From: Podochytrium sp. JEL0797
Taxonomy: Eukaryota; Chytridiomycota; Chytridiomycetes; Chytridiales; Chytriomycetaceae
Assembly (NCBI GenBank): GCA_027596195.1
Contig: JADGJG010000560.1
Coordinates: forward strand, 1-16,614
DNA length: 16,614 nucleotides
Reading direction: 5' to 3'
Shown here: positions 1-8,535 of the stretch, one piece after another
Layout: every line of letters starts with the position of its first letter
How positions within the stretch are numbered: position 1 is the first letter of the stretch
The notes under the pieces: generated by a model
Databases searched by the model: none
The model's input: only the letters and a program-made list of their open reading frames with translations
Told to the model about the DNA's origin: nothing
Position numbers and translations under genes: made by a program

Positions 1-1
1 A

Positions 2-130
2 AGCCCACATCCACCCGGAGAAACAGGCACGATAAGCACATGGAAGGCAGCAGCAGCAAGTGGAGAAACACACGGAGTGGCACAGCAAGTGACGCTCGAC
101 ATGGTGCTGCCTCTGGCTGCAAGAGAATAA
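2..130 (+). CDS. Possible 3' end of an unidentified gene (partial)
   Basis: An open frame runs from the window edge to a TAA at 128-130. It encodes about 42 residues ending in VTLDMVLPLAARE. An AATAAA at 126-131 overlaps the stop codon and could serve as a poly(A) signal. The frame would be the last part of a plus-strand gene converging on the minus-strand gene that ends at 811, which would explain the roughly 680 bp without coding signal between them. No family is recognised. The opposite strand is also open over the same bases, so the strand assignment is uncertain. Confidence 0.3.
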   Translation, partial: SPHPPGETGTISTWKAAAASGETHGVAQQVTLDMVLPLAARE

Positions 131-810
131 AGGAATAGTACGACGTGGCGGAGGGCGATATGCATTATAAACTGAAACTGATAATGAATGCATAAAAATG
201 ACCCAATAACCCCAACGCATAACGTAATTTTTTTTTCTCTTCGCTTTATTATGTAATTGTTTTCGTCAACAAGAGAAGAGTAAAAGTGGCCCAGCAACGT
301 CGCGCCCGGGTGTGCCCCCTTTATAAAACTGCGATAGCATGAGGGCATTATCTTCTTCGAAAATACAATAAAAAGTGGAAAACAAAACATTTTATTTCTT
401 CTTATTGTTATAGGCCGAACGCGTCCATTTCGCTCTTTTACGGACTCGAGGATGAGAATTAGAAGAATGTGTCCTGGGTTGAGGAATCGACCGTAGCCCT
501 GAACAAGACTCTCCGAATCCTGAACTTCGTCACCTAGACGAGGGCGATCAAAAAAGAGAGAGCGGCTCTGATTATGAAAGAATCGCGAAATTTCTTGCTG
601 CGCAGAATATGAGTCGAGGGAACCAGGGAGTCGAGAGAGCCAGCCCCCCCAAAAAAATTTCAATTATGAAACTAGAAAGCTGACTTTTCCCTCGGTATGC
701 GCGGGCGTAATTGAGTTGGGTACTCCAAGGGCGAGGACGGTGCCAAGAGATAGTTTTGTTTAACACGAACTTGGTAAAGGAGAAGTTGAATAAATGCTCG
801 TGACCTCAAT
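131..810. other. Intergenic stretch between two gene 3' ends
   Basis: AT-rich and broken by stops in all frames. It contains several A- and T-tracts and AATAAA-like strings, as expected for 3' flanks of converging genes. The only open frame of any length here (572-766, minus) has no recognisable feature. No tRNA B-box, tandem repeat or long inverted repeat was seen. Confidence 0.5.
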
Positions 811-1818
811 TTATTGTTGCACAAATAACCGCCTCATTTCCACGCCACCTTGCTCATCCTCTACTCTCCGATACCCTTGCCACGCCTTCCAGCAACTAAA
901 CGCAACCGAAGCTCCCATCGCCACCACAGCCGTTACGGTCGCGAGAACCGGAACTACCCACTTCGCCTCTGACGCGTCCAGATCGTTATCCGTATGCACC
1001 TCCGGCTCCAGGGCAATACTCACAACAGCACTTCCTACTGCTCCAGTAACCACACATCCACCCAATTGCGGCCAAACCCCCTCAAACACACCCACAGTCG
1101 CTACCGCCACCACAATTTCCTTCTCACACTCACCCTCCACCGCATCCCCTGCCAACACAACCACACTCTTTCCCAACAAACTCCTCACCCCTTTCACATC
1201 TCCCGTCTCCTGCACACACGCGACCTTGCCATCCGCCCCAGCAATCACCCTCGCAACTACATCAACCCCACACCCTCCAACACCCACCGTCGCCCCCGTT
1301 ATCCTCGTCGCAACGCGATACCCAACCCCAGCAGCTACACCATCCATCTGCACCCCAACCTCCACAGACGCATTCGCTCCCACCGCCCGCCTTCGTACAA
1401 GAACCCTTCCCTTCTCCCCAAACTCGGCCACCACCGCTTCCCCGCCCACATCCTCCACCCCTCTCAGCGTGTAATCCACAAACCCTACGACCCCCATCGC
1501 TAAAGGCACAACCCCCGCACTCCCACACGCACCCACCACGACCCGTTGACCAACCACGAACCCCAACGCATCAATGTTGACCAGCGACATGTCCCCCGTA
1601 TCTTCCCGCCACTGCGCATCGACTGTTCCGTGTAGATCACTTGTGGCTTCGAATGGAAAGGGACCGACGGATCCGCAGAGGGTCGAGGAAGGGGCGGCGT
1701 TGGTGAGGGACAGGGCGAGGTGTACGCCGATAGAGGTTGCGTTTGCGGTGAGTGTGAGTGAGCCTGAGGTTGAAGAAGTCGGGAGGGTGGGAAGCAGGGA
1801 TGCTGCGGCTGTGTACAT
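811..1818 (-). CDS. Type I membrane protein with two degenerate Cu/Zn-SOD-like repeats
   Basis: A 335-residue single-exon protein if translation starts at the ATG at 1818. An upstream in-frame GTG at 1842 is unlikely in a eukaryote. The N-terminus is only weakly signal-peptide-like. A hydrophobic segment at about residues 287-310 (WVVPVLATVTAVV...) precedes basic residues and a 25-residue cytosolic tail, giving a type I topology. Two segments (about 19-100 and 137-215) share the layout of extracellular Cu/Zn superoxide dismutase folds. Each has beta-strand-like stretches, then TGD (residues 74 and 195), then (V/L)(V/L)G(Q/K)(R/S)VVV, resembling the GDL...(I/L)IGRSVVVH region of SODs. The metal-binding histidines are absent, so dismutase activity is not expected. 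The family call is by eye and tentative; it could be another beta-sandwich surface protein. PPIase B lies 94 bp upstream on the same strand. Codons are C-ending in the 5' part and G-ending in the 3' part. Confidence 0.6.
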   Translation of the reverse strand: MYTAAASLLPTLPTSSTSGSLTLTANATSIGVHLALSLTNAAPSSTLCGSVGPFPFEATSDLHGTVDAQWREDTGDMSLVNIDALGFVVGQRVVVGACGSAGVVPLAMGVVGFVDYTLRGVEDVGGEAVVAEFGEKGRVLVRRRAVGANASVEVGVQMDGVAAGVGYRVATRITGATVGVGGCGVDVVARVIAGADGKVACVQETGDVKGVRSLLGKSVVVLAGDAVEGECEKEIVVAVATVGVFEGVWPQLGGCVVTGAVGSAVVSIALEPEVHTDNDLDASEAKWVVPVLATVTAVVAMGASVAFSCWKAWQGYRRVEDEQGGVEMRRLFVQQ

Positions 1819-1912
1819 ATCGGGGGAACAGTGGCGGGGCACGCGCGAGCGTTTTCAGATTGGTTTTTTCGTTACGAATGTATCTCGAATGTAATCCATT
1901 AATGTATTCCAA

Positions 1913-2405
1913 TTATTCCTCCGCTTTCGTCGTCAACATGACCAGGTGGAACCCCTTCTTGGTCCGAATCACCCCAGACACAACGCCCTCCTTGGTCTCC
2001 TTGTCAAAGACATACTCGGCAACCTCCTTCTCCACCTCCTCCTTCCCAATCCACCCCAACTTGCCACCCAACTTGGCCGTGATACAAACAGAATGCTTCC
2101 TGGCCAATTCGGCAAACTTGTCCTTTAGCGATGCCTCATCCTCCTCTTTGTCGAGCAACGCTTTGAGCTTCTTGGCTTCGCCCACAGATGCAACGAGAAT
2201 GTGTGAGGCAGCTACTTTTGTTTTGTTGAAGCGTCGCATCATTAGGATGGCGATTTGGCCAACTATAATGAGGGCAGTGTATCCAGAGATGCCGTACCTG
2301 TCACGATGATAGAGTGTTAGCGCACAGGAACAAATATCGAAAACTCTTGCACTGTTACCACAACGGGGCTGACATCCACTCATGGATTTGTTTCAGGAAG
2401 TCCAT
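1913..2405 (-). CDS. Membrane-anchored parvulin-type peptidyl-prolyl isomerase (PPIase B)
   Basis: Two exons, 2405-2359 and 2297-1913, give 143 residues. The 61-nt intron (2358-2298) has a GTAACA donor, a GCTAAC branch site and a GACAG acceptor, and splits a Trp codon TG|G. The start is the ATG at 2405 (MDFLKQIHEW...); its IHE matches the IHEVL of PPIase D. One membrane span lies at about residues 17-37, followed by RRFNKTK. A single parvulin (rotamase) domain spans about 43-140, with ASHIL (His48), HSVC (Cys87), GGKLG and GFHLV. Parvulins catalyse cis-trans isomerisation of prolyl bonds. Compared with PPIase D, the Met of the GQM motif is replaced by Val104, and the Phe before GYH by Lys130, so activity or specificity may differ. 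Basic residues after the span suggest the domain faces the cytosol (inference). It is a paralogue of the genes at 4230-4892 and 5009-5572. Confidence 0.85.
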
Positions 2406-2758
2406 TTTGGATGAAAAGTTGTTTGTCGAGATGGGTCGCGGAACAAAGGATTTTGAAATTCGTAGTTGAGTCACAATGAAGGAGAAAGGATTGAGTCATA
2501 TAGATTGGATGAAAATGTCACTAAACCCAGGATACTGTCACTAAGAAGAACCCTCGTGTATGATGAAGAGAAATTCATGAATGACGAATCTGTACATTCT
2601 TCACCAATTTAGTGTTATTAGCCTTCGGAATTGAGAACCGGACAGCATCACAGGAAACAGCGATTCGAGAGACTTGTCCTGTCCTGCACCAGCTGCCAAA
2701 AGATCCTATAAAATCTATCGCTCTTAATTTGATTATGGAATTAAGAAATCGCGCACGG
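2406..2758. other. Promoter-side spacer of PPIase B
   Basis: This lies upstream of the minus-strand PPIase B start and downstream of the broken F-box gene. It is moderately AT-rich. Open frames here (for example 2575-2787 minus) lack any protein-like pattern. A short near-repeat, CACTAAACC / CACTAAGAA, occurs near 2518-2547. No clear TATA box or other element was seen. Confidence 0.4.
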
Positions 2759-3578
2759 TCAATTGAAAACGCGCAACCACTCAACACCCGTTGGGCCTTC
2801 GTTAAGAAGCCACCCTGCCTTCTCCAGCCGAAGCTTCAACCGAGGCATTTCTATATAAATGCAGAACGCCTTCAACAGCACACGTCGCACTTGCATAGCT
2901 TCCACAAAAGTAAACAACTGATACTCCGGCTCCAAAACTATACACGGGCAATCCATCTCCATTTCACGCAGTCCCTCATTCGCCTTGAATGCTCCCGATT
3001 TCATCAATTCTAAAACATTGTCCAGATTTACTCCGGACAGGCACGAAAAGTTCCCGCATGCCAAGATCTATTTCGTCATTTGACGTGGATTAAAGGCTCC
3101 ATATCCCTCCAGGGCTCTACATCCAATTTCGCGGTTCCACCAAATCGGTTGATGAGGCGAGAGAAACTGTTGAGGAGGACAATGAAAGAAGGGAATAGGT
3201 CGGAAAGTCAAAGACTGGCCACAACTCGTCTATTTCCATGATGTGTCTGAGAGACGGAAGAGTGTGGCAGAGACGCATAAAGCTCTTGGCGTCCAAGTAC
3301 GAGGAGATCTTGTCAGAAATCTCTGTCGTCAAGGCATCGAACGAGGGGCGGCAGCAGGTGGCGACAAACGACGTGCGGGAAGGGATGACAATTTCCTCCA
3401 GCGGTGGCTATTGCAGAATTCTGCGCAGAAGATTGAGTTCGTCGAGGGCGATTGTGAGTTTGGCTTCTAGGCTTTGAATCTTTATGGCGGCCTCGTTGCA
3501 GCAGGCGGGAGACTGGATGGGAGCGTGGTTTATTTTCACTTGGAAAAAGAACCTACGCAAGAGTGCGAATCCATACAT
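2759..3578 (-). pseudogene. Broken F-box protein gene with N-terminal coiled coil
   Basis: Read on the minus strand, the frame from an ATG at 3578 encodes a heptad-like helix (NEAAIKIQSLEAKL, then LDELNLLRR) and hits TAG at 3410-3408. In the same frame after that stop comes PPLEEIVIPSRTSF, then an F-box-like segment LTTEISDKISSYLD...SFMRLCHTLPSLRHI (about 3330-3230) and DELWPVFDFP. That frame ends at TAG 3119-3117. A second open piece in another frame (3064-2759) includes LRLEKAGWLLNEG near its end and could be the old C-terminal region. F-box proteins recruit substrates to SCF ubiquitin ligases, and fungi carry many short-lived copies with this coiled coil plus F-box layout. The in-frame stop and the frame change point to decay. 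An undetected intron or readthrough is the alternative. The exact 5' end is uncertain. Confidence 0.55.
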
Positions 3579-4229
3579 TTCAAGCAAGCCGAAATCCCAG
3601 GATTCGCTGTATCACTTGTCTCTTTATGTCAACTTTCTCCTTATGTTTCACGCGCTTTCACTTTCGAAAACGCGAAATTTGAATCTCACGTCAATCGACG
3701 CATAAACCACGATAGGCCAGAAAGAATGCCGGTCCCCGCAACGCAGGACGCCGCAATTCGAGCATTTTGCTCGCGTAAATCGCCATATGCCCTCACAGGC
3801 TGACAGACTGAATTGAAAAGAGTATCCTGATTTCTCGGTTTTTGGCTGCACTTTTTTCTAACACCCCAATCAATAGCGAAGAAGACGGTGAGAGGAACCG
3901 CTGCTCCCCTGCATCAGGGGGGGATCGAGATTATTTTGGGAGATCAAGTGAAGAATTGAGACTGCTAAAATATCAATCTATTTTATGAGAGGCACGAGGA
4001 AAGAAGGGGTCGCGTGAGGGATCATTTCTGAATACGCTCCTCATCGCGAATCTGTTGCTCGACGATTTAAAATCCCCTTTTCTTCTTTCTCCAACTCTCT
4101 TTGCTTTCATTCCTCGTGAATCTCCCATTGGATTTCGATCCAATACGCGATGTTCCAGTCCCTAACCCATTTTCAATGCAATCTCGAACTTCGAAAAATC
4201 TTGCCCCCAATTTCCAAACTCACCCCAAA
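3579..4229. other. Intergenic region upstream of PPIase C
   Basis: About 650 bp with no supported gene. It probably holds the promoter of PPIase C: a pyrimidine-rich tract (about 4074-4110, CCCTTTTCTTCTTTCTCC) lies just upstream of the coding region. A CCCCTGCATCAGGGG dyad occurs around 3905-3920; it contains the CCCCT/AGGGG core bound by stress-response zinc fingers in yeasts, but its role here is unknown. Short open frames (3474-3803 plus, 3648-3851 minus) show no protein-like pattern. Confidence 0.4.
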
Positions 4230-4892
4230 ATGGAATCCCTCACCGCCCGGCTCACATCCCTCCAAGACTCTGCCATAGCCTACCTCTCCGAAAACGACCT
4301 CAAACTCGTCCTCTCCCAATTCCTCACGACCCAATCCCGCGCCCTCGGCACAAAAGCTTACACCTCCGTTCTCGTTCCCCTCGGCGAAACTTACCTCGAA
4401 TGCCAACACAAACTCGATGTCGCACTCGCGCCCGTGAATGCACGGGTGAGTGAGATGGGGAGGCCTGTGGTTGCTGCGTTTGCGCCCGTGCATGAGGTGT
4501 TGTCCGCGAAAGCGGTTGGTCCGATTTCGTGGTATCTCGTGATTCTTTTGGTGGTGCAACTGGTGATTCAGTTCTATCCGCGTCTCAACCGCGATAAGGT
4601 GATTGCAAGGCACATTCTCGTCAAGGATGAGGAGGAGGTCAAATCGATCCAGGCGCAGCTCAAACTGTCCAACACGCTTGCACGGTTCGCAGAGCTTGCG
4701 AAAGAGTTCAGTTTGTGTACAGAGTCCAAGGACAAGGGCGGGTTGTTGCCGCCATTTGGACGCAAGGAGCGGGAGGAGGAGGTGGACAAGTATTGTTTTG
4801 ATCGCAAGGTCAAGGAATGGGTGGTTTCGAAACCTATTAAGACGGAAAAGGGGTGGCATTTGGTGATGGTTGTGAAGAAGTGTGAGGTGTGA
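4230..4892 (+). CDS. Membrane-anchored parvulin-type peptidyl-prolyl isomerase (PPIase C, long N-terminus)
   Basis: A single exon of 220 residues. I chose the ATG at 4230 because it has a strong context (A at -3, G at +4) and starts a helix-rich N-terminus (MESLTARLTSLQDS). In-frame ATGs at 4101 and 4176 would add a low-complexity extension that looks like leader. Residues 1-95 are helical and contain VALAP and FAPVHEVLSAKAVGP, matching VALAPLAPIHEVL..VVGP of PPIase D. One membrane span (about 100-117, WYLVILLVVQLVIQF) is followed by RLNRDK, then a parvulin domain (about 123-218) with ARHILV, FSLC, GG and GWHLVMV. The usual GG.LG is GGLLPP, the GQM methionine is Arg and the Phe before GxH is Lys, so the active site has drifted most here. 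It has no intron, unlike B and D, and sits 116 bp upstream of D. Codons shift from C-ending to G-ending near 4440. Confidence 0.85.
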   Translation: MESLTARLTSLQDSAIAYLSENDLKLVLSQFLTTQSRALGTKAYTSVLVPLGETYLECQHKLDVALAPVNARVSEMGRPVVAAFAPVHEVLSAKAVGPISWYLVILLVVQLVIQFYPRLNRDKVIARHILVKDEEEVKSIQAQLKLSNTLARFAELAKEFSLCTESKDKGGLLPPFGRKEREEEVDKYCFDRKVKEWVVSKPIKTEKGWHLVMVVKKCEV

Positions 4893-5008
4893 GTGTTTAT
4901 CGTGTGTCGCGTGGAATAGAGATATCAGTCGCAGTCACTGTTATGATTGGAATATTTAGCCGGGACTGGAAAAATCACAAACAAAATCATCCCCAACTTT
5001 TGGTCAAC

Positions 5009-5572
5009 ATGGACGCTCTTCTCGCTCAGCTCAAACCAGTCCTCGAACAACTGCAACCCGTCATTGACCAGCTTAAGGTTGCCCTTGCACCACTTGCGCC
5101 CATCCACGAGGTGTTGCGCCAGAAGGTGGTTGGCCCGGTGAGCACAAATAACGGGGTTGATATATGCATCATCCATCTTATAACCCTCCTTCACTTCCAG
5201 CTCAACGGATACACGCTCATCATCCTCGCCTTCCAACTCCTCCAATTCATCTGGCCCAAGGGCAGCGGCGGCAAAGGCCAAGTGGCCGCCTCGCACATCC
5301 TCGTCAAAGAAGAGTCCAAAATCAAGGAACTCGCAACGATCCTCGAGAAGGAGCACACGGAAGCGAAATTCTCCGAGTTGGCCAAGAAGCACAGTGTGTG
5401 TCCGTCGGGAAAAAAGGGCGGGTCGCTGGGCACGTTTGGAAAGGGACAGATGGTGAAGGAGTTTGAGGTGTACTGCTTTGATGAGAAAACCGAGGTGGGA
5501 AAGGTGTCTCCCGTGATCAAGACGCAGTTTGGGTACCACCTGATCATGGTGACCAAGAAGCCGGAGGCGTAA
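5009..5572 (+). CDS. Membrane-anchored PpiC/Par10-like parvulin (PPIase D)
   Basis: Exons 5009-5137 and 5201-5572 give 166 residues. The start ATG at 5009 follows CAAC, and an in-frame ATG at 4943 is judged to be 5' leader. The 63-nt intron (5138-5200, GTGAGC...TTCCAG) is phase 0, a multiple of three and stop-free, so its removal is inferred from alignment to B and C. Residues 1-43 form an amphipathic, Pro-spaced helix (LKPVLEQLQPVIDQLK). One membrane span (46-62) follows, then a parvulin domain (70-163). That domain keeps the canonical active-site set: His75 in ASHILVKEE, Cys110 in KKHSVCPSGKKGG, Met127 in GKGQMV, and Phe153/His156 in TQFGYH. These strings closely resemble bacterial PpiC (parvulin 10) rather than Pin1, and there is no WW domain. 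It is probably an active prolyl isomerase tethered to a membrane with its domain in the cytosol (inference). The 3' AATAAA is at 5588. Confidence 0.9.
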   Translation: MDALLAQLKPVLEQLQPVIDQLKVALAPLAPIHEVLRQKVVGPVSTNNGVDICIIHLITLLHFQLNGYTLIILAFQLLQFIWPKGSGGKGQVAASHILVKEESKIKELATILEKEHTEAKFSELAKKHSVCPSGKKGGSLGTFGKGQMVKEFEVYCFDEKTEVGKVSPVIKTQFGYHLIMVTKKPEA

Positions 5573-5587
5573 TTGGTTTCGAGTGTC

Positions 5588-5593
5588 AATAAA
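5588..5593 (+). terminator. Poly(A) signal of PPIase D
   Basis: AATAAA lies 16 nt after the PPIase D stop codon and is followed by a T-rich stretch. It fits a cleavage and polyadenylation signal in the 139-bp gap before AFG2. This rests on the motif alone. Confidence 0.45.
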
Positions 5594-5711
5594 GGGTTAT
5601 TTACAATGTTTAATTCACGTTAAACTCGCTCTAGTGAGGTATTCTCCAATGGATACTGTTAGAATCCTGTCAGATTCCTTTCTTTTTTTCTTTGCTGTCA
5701 AACTCGATCCG

Positions 5712-8535
5712 ATGTCATCCTCCAAGTCGAAAAAGAAGACGCCTTCGAAGGCAAACACACCAACGAGGGCCCCATTATCACCACTTGTCCGCATTGTCTC
5801 TGCTTCAACCAACGTTTCCCTCGCTGCTTCTTGTGCACCTTCCTCGTCAGCGCCCTTCTCTGCGTTTCTCTCTCCGCAAACTGCGCTGCAAAACTCGTTG
5901 AAACCAGGCGACAGAATCACTTTGAACCAAAGCGGCGTCGCTGTTGTGAAAATCAAAGTGGACCAAGACAACACAGGTGCTTTTTTGTTTTGGAATCGCG
6001 TTTTGACTCGCCACAAGTCCTTGCTCTCTCCACACAGCTGCGTGCAAACCTCGGAATCAAAATACACGACACTGTATCCATATTGAAACTCAAGAAAAAC
6101 ATCCACTGCATCGAAACCCTCGTCTTGCGCGAAACGTCAAACAAAATCCATTCACCACTCTCCAACGACGAATTTCATGTGTTGGCAAAGGAATTCCTAC
6201 GTAATCAACTCGCCTTGTTTGCCCGTGTTTGCATTTCCCGTCGTCCTAAATATCCGCGCGTTCGAATGCAGGCGACATTCAATTCGTCCTCAAGAGCAGT
6301 CTCGTTGAATTCATGTACCAAGGCATAAACTGCCAATTCACTGTCGAATCCGTCAAACTGAATGATTTCGCCAACGAAACCGACACCGACGCGTTATCCA
6401 ATGTATTCGAGTTTACGAATCGCTCGGAAGTCACTATTCTGCCGTTTTCGAATGTAAACCACCACCTCATTTCCTCATCGCGTATTGTCAGAATTCAGGC
6501 TCATTGAATCTTTAGATTGAAAAGAAGAAATGGGGTGGAGTCGCCAAGATTTCCTATGATTCGATTGGCGGGTTGGACAAGCAACTCGAAACGATTCGAA
6601 AACTCGTCGAAGTGCCTTTATTGGATCCGCAACGATTCTCCAAATACGGTAACCCGAAACATCCGTATTTGATCTGCCGAATGGGCGTCGAATCATACCA
6701 ACCCTCAATTTTGATCGCAAAGGCATCAAACCCCCCCGCGGAATCCTCTTCCACGGACCCCCCGGAACCGGCAAAACCCTCCTCGCCCGCGCCATCGCCT
6801 CCTCCACAGGCGCCCACGTTATTCTCATCAACGGGCCCGAAATCATCTCCAAATTCTATGGCGAAACCGAACAACGGCTTCACTCCATCTTTGAAGAAGC
6901 CCACCAAAACGCGCCTGCACTTATCTTTATTGATGAAATCGATTCGTTGTGTCCGAAACGCGATGATAATGCGACTGACCTTGAAAAACGGATTGTTGCG
7001 ACGCTTTTGACGCTTATGGATGGTAGTTCTACTTCTCCCACGAATGGGGTTATGGTCCTTGCTGCCACGAACCGCCCTTCCACCCTCGATGACGCGTTAC
7101 GCCGACCGGGGAGGTTTGACCGTGAACTCGAAATCCCGATCCCAGACGCGCTGGCACGCACTCAGATTCTTCACGCGCTTCTGCGTGAGACACCTCACGC
7201 TCTCACCCCCTCCGAAATCTCCGACATCGCAGGATCTGCGCATGGATTCGTTGGTGCCGACCTATCCGGCGGTGTCCGCGAAGCCGGGGTGCACACCCTA
7301 AAACGATGCGTTCACGCTGCTGTGGGACGCAAAGTGGACCCGGAAACCGTGTTGATTCAATTCGAGGACCTGAAAGTCGGCATGTCACTCATTAAACCGA
7401 GTTCGATGCGTGAGGTTGTGTTGGAGGTGCCGAATGTGCGGTGGACTGATATAGGGGGACAAGAGGATGTGAAGCAGAGGATCCAGGAGGCTGTGGAGTG
7501 GCCATTGAAGGTTTCATTTTTTCTTGGCCTTTTGGGAATCGCTAAAAATCGGCGTGGACTAAAAACGCGTGCAATTCACAACACCAAAAAAACAGCACCC
7601 CGAATCCTTCCTTCGCTTCAAAATCCGTCCACCCAAAGGAATCCTCATGTACGGTCCACCCGGGTGTTCCAAAACACTTATGGCGAAAGCCCTCGCGACG
7701 GAATCGGGGCTCAATTTCTTGGCTGTGAAGGGACCCGAGTTGTTTAGCAAGTGGGTGGGGGAGTCGGAGAAGGCGATTCGGGATATTTTCAAGAAGGCTA
7801 GGGCGGCGTCGCCTGCTGTCATTTTTTTTGTGAGTTGTGCCCCCACCCCCCCGACGCGTTTAAAGTTTCTGAGAGCAATGAATCTAAATCTGACCGCGCA
7901 ACAATAGGACGAAATCGACGCCATCGCAGTCCGCCGCGGCTCCGAAACCGGTTCCGTCTCCGACCGCGTCCTCTCGCAACTCCTCAACGAAATGGACGGA
8001 ATCGAACCCCTCGTGAACGTGACGGTAATCGCTGCCACGAATCGACCGGATATCTTGGTAACGTTTTTTTTTTGATCTCACTTGCGCGGATCCCTTTTCT
8101 AACAAATCTTTAGGATTCCGCACTTTTACGACCGGGAAGAATGGACCGCATCTTGTACGTCTCACCTCCCGACTTTGAATCGAGGCTACAAATTCTGCGC
8201 ATCAAGACAGCCAAAATGGCCATCTCTACGGACGTGGATTGCGCCGAAATCGCAAGATTGGTAAAGCCCCCTCCCCCCAAAGCCCTTCCTTCCCCCCATT
8301 TCCCTTCTCTAATCTTAAGTAACACATCAAACAGACGGACGGCTACTCTGGCGCTGAAGTCGTCTCCGTGTGCCAAGAGGCGGCGATGGCTGCGATGGAG
8401 GAAAACGCAGAAATCGAATACGTGTCGCGGAGACACTTTGTGCAAGCCGTGGAAGGGGTCACACCGCGAATTACGAAGGAGATGATTGCGTTTTATGATG
8501 GGTTTCGAGAAAAGTCGGGACTGAGGAGCATTTAA
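5712..8535 (+). CDS. AFG2: AFG2/DRG1 AAA-ATPase (ribosome biogenesis factor)
   Basis: Nine exons: 5712-5976, 6018-6200, 6272-6453, 6516-6648, 6723-7510, 7596-7829, 7908-8057, 8114-8260 and 8335-8535. They sum to 2283 nt, or 760 residues, close to the yeast protein's length. The N-domain covers residues 1-190. AAA domain D1 has Walker A GPPGTGKT (266-273), Walker B LIFIDEID (321-328) and the second region of homology [19 protein letters not shown]. Domain D2 has Walker A GPPGCSKT (537-544), the variant typical of Afg2/Drg1/SPATA5, and Walker B IFFDEID, split by intron 6 between Phe595 and Asp596. Afg2 is a hexameric ATPase that strips Rlp24 from cytoplasmic pre-60S particles. The start ATG at 5712 opens a Ser/Lys-rich tail (MSSSKSKKK). 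Intron 1 is the weak point: GTGCTT...CACAAG gives 41 nt, the shortest here; an alternative (5958-6037) also keeps frame. Other introns are 56-85 nt. Confidence 0.93.

Noticed and set aside
794..1503. Long plus-strand open frames rich in Thr, Pro and His
   Set aside because: They are antisense to the SOD-like gene. Their composition is simply the complement of its G-ending codons, and they show no domain or signal.
3408..3410. Programmed stop-codon readthrough in the F-box gene
   Set aside because: CAA TAG only partly resembles known readthrough contexts, and the later frame change is better explained by decay.
4173..5539. Minus-strand open frames of 228 and 204 codons
   Set aside because: They are antisense shadows of PPIases C and D, whose plus frames carry clear parvulin motifs.
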